DNA of 64,000 nucleotides from a virus, in IMG/VR virus record IMGVR_UViG_3300046009_011911, positions 1 to 64,000 of that record. One strand, given 5' to 3'. The notes below the pieces were generated by a model, which saw only the letters and a list, made by a program, of their open reading frames with translations, had not been told where the DNA came from and searched no databases. Positions within the stretch are counted from its first letter, which is position 1, and each line of letters starts with the position of its first letter. The translations under genes were made by a program, and so were the position numbers. This document shows, piece after piece, positions 42,867-51,609 of this stretch.

Positions 42867-43325
42867 GTGGCTAGACCAAATCCACTCAAACAGTTAATGA
42901 AGACTCCATTGCCTTCAATTACCTATCAAAAAAGAAAATTATATAGGCCCTGTATAAGGGAAGTTAAACAAATATATAATTTATTAAACTATTACGTATT
43001 TGATCAGCAATTAGTAATGCCGCCAATTGAAATAGGTATTTGTAGAAAATATTGGGGTATGTGTTACGGACATGAAAAACCTACAAAAAAAGGTACGTAT
43101 TGTACAATAAAATTAATGAATAAATGGTTTTGCATTCAATGGTTAGTCACTACGCTTGCTCACGAAATGGTTCATCAGTATGAATGGGATGTACTGAAAA
43201 AATCAATGACACATCGCCAAAATTTTTTTAAATGGAAGGCAAAATTAGCTAAATTCGATATAGATTTAAAAACTTATCATGGATATAGACGGTGGTTCAA
43301 ATATCAGGATTTCAAAAAATCCTAA
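42867..43325 (+). CDS. SprT-like zinc metalloprotease
   Basis: 152 residues from GTG 42867, 7 nt after GGAGGG; a TTG at 42852 lies inside the hairpin and is rejected. FCIQWLVTTLAHEMVHQYEW carries HExxH, and a downstream THRQNFFKWKAKL supplies the third His, as in SprT/SPRTN. Members act on DNA-linked proteins. The end overlaps the 43279 gene by 47 nt. Confidence 0.78.
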   Translation: MARPNPLKQLMKTPLPSITYQKRKLYRPCIREVKQIYNLLNYYVFDQQLVMPPIEIGICRKYWGMCYGHEKPTKKGTYCTIKLMNKWFCIQWLVTTLAHEMVHQYEWDVLKKSMTHRQNFFKWKAKLAKFDIDLKTYHGYRRWFKYQDFKKS

Positions 43326-44202
43326 ATATTTAAAAATTATTTACAGTAATCCGAATAATCACAAGGACACATTAGATGTTTATTTTAACCTAAATGACAA
43401 TCCTGTAGTGGATTTATGGATTAAAAAACTACAAGAAGCTAAAAATCTATATAAAATTGATCACCCTGACAGGTTTTATGGATTCGGTGATTTACAAGAG
43501 CAAAAAGAAAAAGCCTACAGCAGTCTAATAGACTGCATTAACATTATTAACTCCCACAACAAAATCATAACACGGGAAATAAAATTCCTACCAAATCAAG
43601 ATGATTTGAACTACTTGCACAATATTTTTGAAGTTTATCACGGACTATTAGATTGTCAAACTCATCCATTTTATCTGTCGGCTAATGTTCAAGTTAGAAC
43701 AGCATTGGCTGACTTGAACATTATTGTTCATAGATTTGAATCTATTAGCAGAGGTGCTAAACCTAGACATGTAATAACTTATTTTGGACTGCCAAAAAAC
43801 CAAACACTGTGCTTAGATCATTACAAGTGGTTTACAGATTTCTTTAAATTTGGCACCATTTATCTAAATTATGTAGAAATAGGAAAAACTATAGAAGATC
43901 TAGCCTTAGACAATGATCAATATATTTCCGACACAGCTTTCAAACCTTTTAGACTGTACAGTGCAGATTTCTTTGTATGCTACTATGATTCACAAATCAA
44001 TGAAGTTATGCACAAAAGAAAGTTAATTAAAGAATTTTATGATCGTAATCAAGATTTTTTCTCATCTTTCAATTACAACTTAGATCATCCTTATTTACGA
44101 CCAGGAAGAATTCCGTTGGCCACAATTCAATCGCATGGAACAGAAATATTAGACTTACTTAAATCTAAACAACATGTTAAGGAAATAGAATTAATAGACT
44201 AA
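43279..44202 (+). CDS. Conserved phage protein, unknown
   Basis: 307 residues, no signal peptide or membrane segment. An ESISRGAKPRHVITYFGLP centre and HPYLRPGRIPLATI near the end are the most distinctive stretches. No enzyme motif recognised. It overlaps the SprT-like gene. Confidence 0.6.
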   Translation: MDIDGGSNIRISKNPKYLKIIYSNPNNHKDTLDVYFNLNDNPVVDLWIKKLQEAKNLYKIDHPDRFYGFGDLQEQKEKAYSSLIDCINIINSHNKIITREIKFLPNQDDLNYLHNIFEVYHGLLDCQTHPFYLSANVQVRTALADLNIIVHRFESISRGAKPRHVITYFGLPKNQTLCLDHYKWFTDFFKFGTIYLNYVEIGKTIEDLALDNDQYISDTAFKPFRLYSADFFVCYYDSQINEVMHKRKLIKEFYDRNQDFFSSFNYNLDHPYLRPGRIPLATIQSHGTEILDLLKSKQHVKEIELID

Positions 44203-44311
44203 ATTTGTTTTAAATACTTGATATTTAAATCCATTTGTAATTTCTTTAAAAACCTTATACAATAAAATTTTGATAAAATTCAATTACTAAATTTGCCTAT
44301 ACTAATCTCGT

Positions 44312-45625
44312 ATGCCTAATCAAAAAATTTTTTGTAGTGTTCCTTGGACTAATACTCATATATATTGGGATGGGTCGTTTGGTGTTTGCTGTTCAGAGTC
44401 TGAAAAACCTTATGAATTAACTCAAAGCGAACAATATAATTTAAAAAATATGACTGTTCAACAATGGTATAATGATAGACCCATGATAGAATTTAGGAAA
44501 AAAATACTGTCAGATGCTCCTCTAGTGAATTGTAATGCATGCTATTCAGAGGAGAATTTTAACTATGAAAGTAGACGTATTAGAGAAAACTTCAAAACAG
44601 TTATTTTTACTGAACACAATTTCTACAAGAGTTTTAGGCAAACACATTGGAATCAGAGATTCGAATCTGCACACACAGAATCTAAACAACACCCTCCCAT
44701 AGATTGGCATATAGACTTAGGAAATGAATGCAATTTATCCTGCAAGATGTGTGGCCCATGGGCAAGCAGTCAAATAGCATCCAAATATCGAACATGGGGA
44801 ATACCTGTTGAAAAAAAACAAAACTGGACAGAAAATGTAGATAGCTATAAGAATTTTTTAAACAGCTTAAAATTTTGCAGACCCACTAGGTTGCATTTTA
44901 TGGGCGGTGAACCTATGTTAAGCAAAAAGTTCAAATCCATAGTAGAATTTCTCATTGATGAGAACTTAAATGCAGAAACAAGTATAAGTTTTGTCAGTAA
45001 TGGAACAATATTGGATTTGGAATTTGTTAACTTACTTTTAAATTTTAAATCTGTTGACATAGAAATAAGTTTAGAATCGGTGCATGATAATAATCATTAC
45101 ATTCGTCAAGGCAGTGATACTGACAGCGTTATTAAAAATATATTATTATTAAAAACATTACAAAATTCCAAATTCCAACTAGTGCTCAGAAGCGTGCCTC
45201 AACTTTTAAACATCAATAATTACAACGACTATATTGAGTGGGCGTGGAACCATAAATTTTCAATTCAGGGTATTCCACTTACAAGACCGGAATATCTTTC
45301 TATAAATGTTTTACCTTTAGATTTGCGAAAAAGTTTTGTACACCGATACGAAAAAGTCAAAAATAAAATATTGGCAGAAGCAAATAGGAAAACTTCAGTG
45401 CTTGTTACAGGCAGGGATGCTAGTAGGCTAGATATCCAATTAGTCAAAGAATGTGAATCCATGATCTACTTCCTAAATCAACCAGATCATGTCAGACAAC
45501 ACCAGTTACAAAAAGAATTGGTTTTCTGGCTTAATAGATGGGATGATGTTTACAATATTGATGCAAGAAAATTTTATCCTGAATATAGTAACTTTTTAGA
45601 TGCAATTGGATATGGATCTTTATAA
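44312..45625 (+). CDS. Radical SAM protein with N-terminal auxiliary Cys region
   Basis: 437 residues. An N-terminal segment (SVPWTNTHIYWDGSFGVCC, then CNACYSEE) resembles an auxiliary cluster or SPASM-like part placed before the core. LGNECNLSCKMCGP is the CX3CX2C cluster site, and FMGGEPMLSKKF the SAM strand. Related in plan to the 438 gene. A 109-nt gap precedes it with a possible -10 (TATACT) 8 nt before the ATG. Target unknown. Confidence 0.82.
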   Translation: MPNQKIFCSVPWTNTHIYWDGSFGVCCSESEKPYELTQSEQYNLKNMTVQQWYNDRPMIEFRKKILSDAPLVNCNACYSEENFNYESRRIRENFKTVIFTEHNFYKSFRQTHWNQRFESAHTESKQHPPIDWHIDLGNECNLSCKMCGPWASSQIASKYRTWGIPVEKKQNWTENVDSYKNFLNSLKFCRPTRLHFMGGEPMLSKKFKSIVEFLIDENLNAETSISFVSNGTILDLEFVNLLLNFKSVDIEISLESVHDNNHYIRQGSDTDSVIKNILLLKTLQNSKFQLVLRSVPQLLNINNYNDYIEWAWNHKFSIQGIPLTRPEYLSINVLPLDLRKSFVHRYEKVKNKILAEANRKTSVLVTGRDASRLDIQLVKECESMIYFLNQPDHVRQHQLQKELVFWLNRWDDVYNIDARKFYPEYSNFLDAIGYGSL

Positions 45626-46049
45626 TACACAAATTGAAATTGGTTTAGCGCCGCATGGGTCTAAAATTCCCAAAGTTCAGTGTCTTTTAAACAATCAAAA
45701 AATTAGTACAATATCCTTATCTCATTGCACTAAGTTATTCTTTGACCTATCACTAGAGAAAAAAAAACATAAATTGATTATTGATTTTTATAACAAATCA
45801 GAAAATGATGCAGATACTGCGGTAGAAATTAAGTATGTCCGCATAGAAAATTTCACATTAAACAGTTTTCTTTGGAATAATAGGTATTATCCTCGTTATC
45901 CAAAACATTTATTGCAGCAAAAAGACCTGCCCGAATTTTACCAAAGTTCAACTTACATGGGATGGAACGGTATTTGGGTATTTGAATTTGAAGTTCCTAT
46001 TTTCACATGGGTGCACAAACTAGAAAACGTAGGATGGATTTTTGACTAG
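45612..46049 (+). CDS. Beta-sandwich-like protein, unknown
   Basis: 145 residues from ATG 45612 (ATG 45600 also possible), overlapping the radical SAM gene. Contains IEIGLAPHG, LFFDLSLEKKKHKLIIDFYN and WGNR-like aromatic stretches reminiscent of carbohydrate-binding modules. May be a partner or substrate carrier of the radical SAM enzyme. Confidence 0.5.
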   Translation: MDLYNTQIEIGLAPHGSKIPKVQCLLNNQKISTISLSHCTKLFFDLSLEKKKHKLIIDFYNKSENDADTAVEIKYVRIENFTLNSFLWNNRYYPRYPKHLLQQKDLPEFYQSSTYMGWNGIWVFEFEVPIFTWVHKLENVGWIFD

Positions 46050-46083
46050 GTTGATAAACTGATATGTATCATTTTAAGTTAGA

Positions 46084-46091
46084 AATAAATA
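46084..46091 (+). promoter_or_regulatory. Late-type promoter box AATAAATA
   Basis: Ends 7 nt before the ATG of the amidoligase-like gene. Confidence 0.45.
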
Positions 46092-46098
46092 CTAGACT

Positions 46099-48219
46099 AT
46101 GCGATATACTGAAATCAAATCACAAATAAAAGAAGATGACTTACTAGAAATCCGTATGGATCCTACTAGTTTGGCTGCAGCAGTAAAGAATATTGATGCT
46201 AGAGTGGGCATGGAATTTGAAATGATTGTGCCCAATGTAGGCGAAGAGGGCTACTCCGACGATGTCGAGTATGAACCCAATTATGCAAATGATCCCGCTC
46301 CCAGAAATATCAGTGACATATTAGATTTTTTCTATGATGGGGACTATAACGGCCGACGAGATATTAGTAATTTAGAAAGAGAACTACGCAATGATTTCAG
46401 CGAATGGGCCTCAGAAGCATTCAATTCCAGATGGGAATCAGATAAAGAAACTTTTGTCTATGATTACATAAGAGACAACATGACCGGTGAAGATGTTGCC
46501 GAAATACTGGGATTAGATCCAGACAGCGTAGACGCAATAACTAAAGCCCAAGCCGAACAAGCAGCAGATATAATCGTACAAGAGGGCGGTAGTCGATTAG
46601 ATAACATTCGCGAACATGAAGAGCAAATGTTCATGGAGGACTCGGACTTAGAGGAGCAGTGGTTAGAAGACATAGGAATGTCTGTTATGAGCGATGTCTC
46701 AAACAGTTTCTCTATTGCTTGGCCTCATTATGAGGAAGTAACGCCCAGTGGTTCAGCATCAGGCGCTAGTGTAGATGAAGTCGCAAACGCATTCAGTGCA
46801 GCAATTGGACGACCAGTTAATGCCAGTGAAAGATATCATGGTGCACGTAGAGAACCAGGAAAATATGTAGTAGAACCCGACGGCAGCTTAAGCGCAGATG
46901 ATGACAGTGACATGGGATTAGAATTTGTAAGCCCTCCTTTGTCTGTGCCAGAAATGATTGAAGATTTAGAAAAAGTTAGACGATGGGCAAATAGTGTTGG
47001 TGCCTATACTAATAACTCCACTGGTTTACATATGAACGTAAGCATTCCTGACTATACCGACGATAAATTAGATTACGTTAAATTAGCATTATTGTTGGGT
47101 GATAAGTATGTGTTAGATCAGTTTGGTAGATCCGCAAACAATTATACTGCCAGTGCTTTGGGTAAAATACAAGACCGCGCTAAGAATCTGTCGCCCGATC
47201 AGATTCAAGGGTTGTTTGATCAAATGAGAGCAGGACTTAACACTTTGGCCAGTAGATCAATCCACGGCACAAGTGCCAGCAAATATACCAGTATTCATCC
47301 CAAAGGCAACTACATAGAGTTTCGTAGTCCAGGTGGTGATTGGTTATCTGAAGATCCTAAAACTTTGGTATCTACTATGATGAGATTTATTGTGGCATTA
47401 GATGCAGCAGTAGATCCCCAAAAATATCGCAAAGAATATCTAGGTAAATTACGTAAATTATTGGCTCCAAAATCAGAGGATGATCCTATTGGTTATTTTG
47501 TGAAATACAGTTCGGGCGAATTACCCAAACAGGCACTAAAGAGTTTTATCCGACAAGCACAACAACAAAGAAAAGTAAAAAAGGGTACCGCAGAGAAAAT
47601 GTGGTGGCGTGTGGGTCTAAAGTCCAATCCTAATTACTCTATCGAAGTTGTAGGTAGTACCAGAGACGAAGCTGTTGAAGCTGCTATGAGAGCCGATGGG
47701 GAACTGATGAGCTACGATTTTGAGAATGATTTTACCGCTGAGCCATTGAGACCTTTTGATCAACCCCGGCCACAAACACCTACACTGACTGCACCAGAAA
47801 CCCAACCTGACGCCAATTGGGCCGTGGTTCGCCAACACGATGGCAGACCTGTCGGTTACTTTACTAGAAATACCAGGGACGAAGCTGAACAAGAATTTGA
47901 TCGTATAACTATGGGAGATGCGTGGACTTATGAACTAAGACCTGTACAGCCCAGAAACAGTTTTAGACCTCCAAGGTCTTCGAGTGTACTACAGGGCAGT
48001 ACACAGGATCTTCAACAGCAACGATCCCAAGGTTATTTTACAGGATCTTGGAAAATTTTAGTAGATGGTGAAGAAGTACATAGATTTGGTGGTGTGGGTA
48101 ATATACAAGCAGATGCAGTAAGAATTGCCACACGTTGGCTTTTAGATCAACAAAGAACAGGCAATCTAACTATTGGCGACTCATCTGAAATTGAAGTGTT
48201 GCCCATAATGGGCAATTAA
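46099..48219 (+). CDS. Putative amidoligase (COOH-NH2 ligase, glutamine-synthetase-like fold)
   Basis: 706 residues. RVGMEFEMIVP near 35-46, VEPDGSLSADDDSDMGLEF then VSPPLS near 255-280, STGLHMNVSIPDY near 310-322 and YIEFRSPGGDW near 410 are the ordered acidic and His motifs of the amidoligase superfamily. It joins carboxyl and amine groups with ATP. The N-terminal insert (about 50-230) is acidic, and two C-terminal repeats (WWRVGL..., NWAVVRQHDG...) look like small added domains. Confidence 0.72.
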   Translation: MRYTEIKSQIKEDDLLEIRMDPTSLAAAVKNIDARVGMEFEMIVPNVGEEGYSDDVEYEPNYANDPAPRNISDILDFFYDGDYNGRRDISNLERELRNDFSEWASEAFNSRWESDKETFVYDYIRDNMTGEDVAEILGLDPDSVDAITKAQAEQAADIIVQEGGSRLDNIREHEEQMFMEDSDLEEQWLEDIGMSVMSDVSNSFSIAWPHYEEVTPSGSASGASVDEVANAFSAAIGRPVNASERYHGARREPGKYVVEPDGSLSADDDSDMGLEFVSPPLSVPEMIEDLEKVRRWANSVGAYTNNSTGLHMNVSIPDYTDDKLDYVKLALLLGDKYVLDQFGRSANNYTASALGKIQDRAKNLSPDQIQGLFDQMRAGLNTLASRSIHGTSASKYTSIHPKGNYIEFRSPGGDWLSEDPKTLVSTMMRFIVALDAAVDPQKYRKEYLGKLRKLLAPKSEDDPIGYFVKYSSGELPKQALKSFIRQAQQQRKVKKGTAEKMWWRVGLKSNPNYSIEVVGSTRDEAVEAAMRADGELMSYDFENDFTAEPLRPFDQPRPQTPTLTAPETQPDANWAVVRQHDGRPVGYFTRNTRDEAEQEFDRITMGDAWTYELRPVQPRNSFRPPRSSSVLQGSTQDLQQQRSQGYFTGSWKILVDGEEVHRFGGVGNIQADAVRIATRWLLDQQRTGNLTIGDSSEIEVLPIMGN

Positions 48220-48230
48220 AGTTAATTTGG

Positions 48231-48259
48231 TTGACAATTAATTCAATTTAATTTAATAT
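48231..48259 (+). promoter_or_regulatory. Sigma70-type promoter
   Basis: TTGACA, 17 nt, TAATAT; drives the ParB-like gene. Confidence 0.65.
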
Positions 48260-48302
48260 AAAGGCTGTGTTTTTGTTTTTTAACCTTCGACAGCCTTTAA
48301 TT

Positions 48303-49409
48303 ATGAGCAAAATCAGCAAAACCAAACAGAAAGAACAGCGGATCAAAAACTTTTTGGCTAACTATCCAATTCAATTTGAAATGGAAGATGCGGCTATTGA
48401 TTTGCGCACAATGTCTCAAAATTACGAAAATGGTATCATTCCTAGTAAAGATATTACTGAGGCAGTTAACGCCGTATTGGGTCCCCCACCTATGCCCCGG
48501 GCCAGTGTAGATCCCAGACAACTAGGTGTTCCTCTGTTTGCTTGGGCACCTATTGATGATGTTGGGATTGATCCCCGATTTCAACGTGATATTGCACCCA
48601 ATCACTGCGCTAAGATCGAACCCGAATTCCGCGCTGATATGATTATTGTTCCCTGTGCAGTTAAAGATCCAATTACAGGCAAGTATCTGCTTTGGGATGG
48701 TAACCACACTAGGCAAGTCTGTGAACGTATGGGGTGGAGCCATATTCCTGTTTGGTATACTGAAGCACAAATCGACGACGAACACAGCCTTGAAGAAGCA
48801 ACTAAAATTTTGGTGCTTAAGGCTGGTCGAAGTTTCCTGACTATCAATAAGAAAAATAAACGTCCTGTAAGTAGATACGATGAGCATATGGTATCTGTAG
48901 AATGTGGTGAACCCGAAAGCATTGTGGTCCAAAATATCTGCGATGCTAATCAAGTTCAGATTCGCCGTGCTAGTACCAAACCCGGAGACATCAGTCACAT
49001 TGAACACCTTTACGGTGCTTACAATCTTGTGCAAGCGTCCAGTGGTGTCAAGGGAATTTACCTTGCCCGTGCGTTGAAGTTTTGCCGCACTACTTGGCCC
49101 AAAGAAGAAATTCGTGCGATTGTGATGTTGGGTATGGCACGTCTGTATCAACACACCGAAACTCAAACTGGTGCATTGCTGCCACAAGAGTTCGACGATG
49201 AATTGGGCGATATTCTTAAAAAGAAATATGGACCAGCAGAAGCAGTACACGATGAAACCACAGGATTCAAGGCTCAATACATCCAACATTTCGGATCTTT
49301 GGCAGGACACCCTGAAGTTGTAACCAGTGGACTGATTCTTACTTATAATAAACACAATAAAAAAGGTTATAAGTTGGCCCAACCTGAATCTACCTATCCT
49401 GTAAAATGA
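48303..49409 (+). CDS. ParB-like nuclease-domain protein
   Basis: 368 residues from ATG 48303; an upstream in-frame ATG at 48267 is possible. IDPRFQRDIAPNH, MIIVPCAVKDP and LLWDGNHTRQVCERMGWSHIPVW form a ParB/sulfiredoxin-type N-terminal domain with the DGNHR-like motif. The C-terminal half is helical and unknown. Phage ParB-like proteins include nucleases and regulators. Overlaps the next gene by 4 nt. Confidence 0.72.
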   Translation: MSKISKTKQKEQRIKNFLANYPIQFEMEDAAIDLRTMSQNYENGIIPSKDITEAVNAVLGPPPMPRASVDPRQLGVPLFAWAPIDDVGIDPRFQRDIAPNHCAKIEPEFRADMIIVPCAVKDPITGKYLLWDGNHTRQVCERMGWSHIPVWYTEAQIDDEHSLEEATKILVLKAGRSFLTINKKNKRPVSRYDEHMVSVECGEPESIVVQNICDANQVQIRRASTKPGDISHIEHLYGAYNLVQASSGVKGIYLARALKFCRTTWPKEEIRAIVMLGMARLYQHTETQTGALLPQEFDDELGDILKKKYGPAEAVHDETTGFKAQYIQHFGSLAGHPEVVTSGLILTYNKHNKKGYKLAQPESTYPVK

Positions 49410-49831
49410 TTAAAAGCTACGTGCTATACATGAAAACATGTCCAGGAGTGGAAACTCCCAGGCATTTTAAAATTGGTATAGCTGCCCTTAAAACAGTACG
49501 AAGTAGACTGGCCAGTTATCAAAATGCTGTAGGTCCAGTCTGGGAAGAAAAATTTATTAGAGTTTGGGTAGGTGCCGAAAATCATATTAGATTGGCAGAA
49601 AAGGCTTTTAAACGTCAGTTCAAATCTAATATTAGTAGTGCTGAAGCAGGCTTGAGCGAATGGATCTGTGATGTAGAGTTGGATTCACTATTGGCATATA
49701 TAGTTGAATTACAAGAAGAACACTTTTTGAAATTTTTGTCGGTGCCCGATTGTTTTCAACCATTGACCATGGCATTATGTGAAGATTTGCAATCTTGGTT
49801 TGAATCACAGGGCAGTTTGTTGTTGGAGTAA
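49406..49831 (+). CDS. GIY-YIG superfamily (T5orf172-like) protein
   Basis: 141 residues. YVLYMKTCPG and FKIGIAALKTVRSRLASYQ correspond to the two GIY-YIG strands (YVLY for GIY, KIG for YIG) and the following Arg, and AEKAFKRQF to the later helix. Possibly a nuclease. Short distance to the split radical SAM gene pair. Confidence 0.6.
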   Translation: MIKSYVLYMKTCPGVETPRHFKIGIAALKTVRSRLASYQNAVGPVWEEKFIRVWVGAENHIRLAEKAFKRQFKSNISSAEAGLSEWICDVELDSLLAYIVELQEEHFLKFLSVPDCFQPLTMALCEDLQSWFESQGSLLLE

Positions 49832-49833
49832 TT

Positions 49834-50460
49834 TTGTCTGAACAAATTATTAAAATAAGACCCATAGAAAATATTTTTTCGATTACATGGGCCATAGGCA
49901 AACGATGTAATTATGATTGCATGTATTGTCCTGAGCGTCTGCACAACAGTTATAGCAACAACAAATCATTCGAAGAATTACAAAGTTATTGGCTTAAGAT
50001 TTTCGAAAATACACAGGAGCAAAATTTAAAGTACAAGATTAGTTTTACTGGTGGGGAGATCACTGTTAATAAAAACTTCCTACCTTTTGTGATTTGGTTA
50101 AGACAAAACTATAGCGATAGAATAGATAAAATCCTTGTAACTACAAATGGCAGTGCCAGTCTTAACTATTACAAAAAGTTGTTTGAACAGGTCGATAATA
50201 TTAGTTTCAGTGTGCACAGTGAACATATCGATGAGAAAAAGTTTTTTGATACCGTAGTCAAGTTAAAGAAAACGCTAAATCCAAAAAAGTTTGTTCATGT
50301 CAATATTATGAATGAATTTTGGAATCAAGAACGGATACCGATTTACATTAAAATTTGTGAACAAAATAATATAAGCTATTCATTGTCGGAAATTGACTAT
50401 AGTTTAAAAACTAGAGCAGTTCCAATTTTAAAAGGTCGTCACAATTATGACGTTCATTGA
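49834..50460 (+). CDS. Radical SAM catalytic domain (part 1 of split enzyme)
   Basis: 208 residues from TTG. GKRCNYDCMYCPE is CX3CX2C, ISFTGGEITV the SAM strand and ILVTTNGSAS the next. The protein stops after a core barrel, while the following ORF, starting 14 nt before this stop in another frame, supplies the Cys-rich C-terminal part usually fused to such a core. Confidence 0.78.
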   Translation: MSEQIIKIRPIENIFSITWAIGKRCNYDCMYCPERLHNSYSNNKSFEELQSYWLKIFENTQEQNLKYKISFTGGEITVNKNFLPFVIWLRQNYSDRIDKILVTTNGSASLNYYKKLFEQVDNISFSVHSEHIDEKKFFDTVVKLKKTLNPKKFVHVNIMNEFWNQERIPIYIKICEQNNISYSLSEIDYSLKTRAVPILKGRHNYDVH

Positions 50461-50755
50461 GCATAAGTTCTATAATTGTGAAGTTACCACTACTAGTGGA
50501 TCAGTATACAAAATTAATGCAGATTCGTTGCATACAGACAAATTAGATTTTTGGCAAAACTGGTATTGTGATACTGGACATCATCGAATTTTTATTGATG
50601 TAGATGGGAATATATATGGCGGTACTTGTAAAAATGATCATTTAGGTCATATAGACACTGATTGGCAAATACTAAGTAAATCAACAATATGTAAAAGAAA
50701 TAGATGTGTTGGATGTACAGATGATCTTATGACTGCAAAATCAAAAACAAAATAA
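50447..50755 (+). CDS. SPASM-like auxiliary cluster domain (part 2 of split radical SAM)
   Basis: 102 residues, starting in the end of part 1. NWYCDTGHHRIFIDVDGNIY, GGTCKND and CKRNRCVGC contain at least five Cys in the spacing of a SPASM/twitch auxiliary cluster domain. The ATG overlap suggests reinitiation and a two-chain enzyme; a frameshifted fusion is the alternative, although no obvious slippery site in the correct direction is present. Confidence 0.65.
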   Translation: MTFIEHKFYNCEVTTTSGSVYKINADSLHTDKLDFWQNWYCDTGHHRIFIDVDGNIYGGTCKNDHLGHIDTDWQILSKSTICKRNRCVGCTDDLMTAKSKTK

Positions 50756-50769
50756 ACACGGTATTTGTT

Positions 50770-50922
50770 ATGTTACATAAAATTAAAAATTTTATATCTC
50801 GACCCTTAGTAACATGGTTGATTGTGGCAGTGCTTTCATGTGTATCTGTATACCTAACAATTATTTTATACAATATAGGAAAAGTCATTTGGTGGTTGTA
50901 TAATATCACTAAACCTGTTTAA
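50770..50922 (+). CDS. Small single-span membrane protein, 50 residues
   Basis: MLHKIKNFISRP followed by one long hydrophobic stretch (VTWLIVAVLSCVSVYLTIIL) and a Trp-rich end. No ribosome site stands out. Moderately supported by position between coding genes. Confidence 0.45.
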   Translation: MLHKIKNFISRPLVTWLIVAVLSCVSVYLTIILYNIGKVIWWLYNITKPV

Positions 50923-50926
50923 TTAT

Positions 50927-51322
50927 ATGAAAATTGGACTATCATTTAGCCGCTGTGTACGTGATATCTTTGATGGCCGAGTAGACATTGGAGATGTTTT
51001 AGTGATCGTTGCCCGCACTAATTTCGATCCCAGAGATGATGAACAATGGTCAGACATCTGGAATGGATATACAAACAGAACGTCTTTCACTGCACCCGAA
51101 TGGGCCAGTTATGCAGAAAGCGATCAAGAGCGTTTTAGGCAGATTGCTTTGGATCTTTATGAAACCGGCAAACTGCATCAACCCAGACAGTTTGGTTGGC
51201 ATCCTGCCAGATTGCCTTATTATTGGTTGGAGACTATTGTTCCGCCCGATGAATCCACTGAAGCACTTAAAAATGCTTGGGAACAATATCAAATTCTTGC
51301 TCAGTTAACTAAACAATCGTAA
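50927..51322 (+). CDS. Conserved T4-like phage protein, unknown
   Basis: 131 residues: LSFSRCVRDIFDGRVDIGDV and ARTNFDPRDDEQWSDIWNGY are patterns I recall in T4-like marine phages without an assigned role. No signal peptide. Ends 16 nt before an early-type promoter. Confidence 0.7.
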   Translation: MKIGLSFSRCVRDIFDGRVDIGDVLVIVARTNFDPRDDEQWSDIWNGYTNRTSFTAPEWASYAESDQERFRQIALDLYETGKLHQPRQFGWHPARLPYYWLETIVPPDESTEALKNAWEQYQILAQLTKQS

Positions 51323-51338
51323 GAATTGAATAGTTTGG

Positions 51339-51367
51339 TTGACAAATATTCCAATTAATTGTATTAT
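51339..51367 (+). promoter_or_regulatory. Sigma70-type promoter, early cassette
   Basis: TTGACAAATATTCCA, 17-nt spacer, TATTAT. Confidence 0.8.
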
Positions 51368-51393
51368 ATAAATACTGTACAAGGGAATTTGAC

Positions 51394-51609
51394 ATGAAAC
51401 TTACTGAAATCCGCAAACCCAGTGATCGTAAATTGTTTGAAGAATTTGACAAAGACAACAATACTGGGTTTGCAACTGAGGATCTTGTACAAATTTATAA
51501 ACAGCATACCGAGGGACGTTGGCTTCCTCCGGTTTCTGCTGAACAACTGTTGGCCGAGGATGAAGCAGAATATCAGGCTTGGCTGGCTGCTGGGGGCAAA
51601 ACTGAATAA
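51394..51609 (+). CDS. Small acidic protein, possible antitoxin partner
   Basis: 71 residues, acidic, helical. It overlaps the RelE/YafQ-like gene by one base (TAATG), which is the gene order of many type II antitoxins (antitoxin first). No DNA-binding motif is evident, so the antitoxin idea rests on position alone. Confidence 0.6.
   Translation: MKLTEIRKPSDRKLFEEFDKDNNTGFATEDLVQIYKQHTEGRWLPPVSAEQLLAEDEAEYQAWLAAGGKTE

Noticed and set aside
44203-44311. Possible promoter (TTGATA ... TATACT) before the 44312 radical SAM gene
   Set aside because: Spacer of 22 nt is too long; only the -10-like TATACT is convincing.
48522-49382. A 286-codon open frame antisense to the ParB-like gene
   Set aside because: No ribosome site, odd composition, and fully covered by a gene with motifs on the plus strand; a shadow frame.
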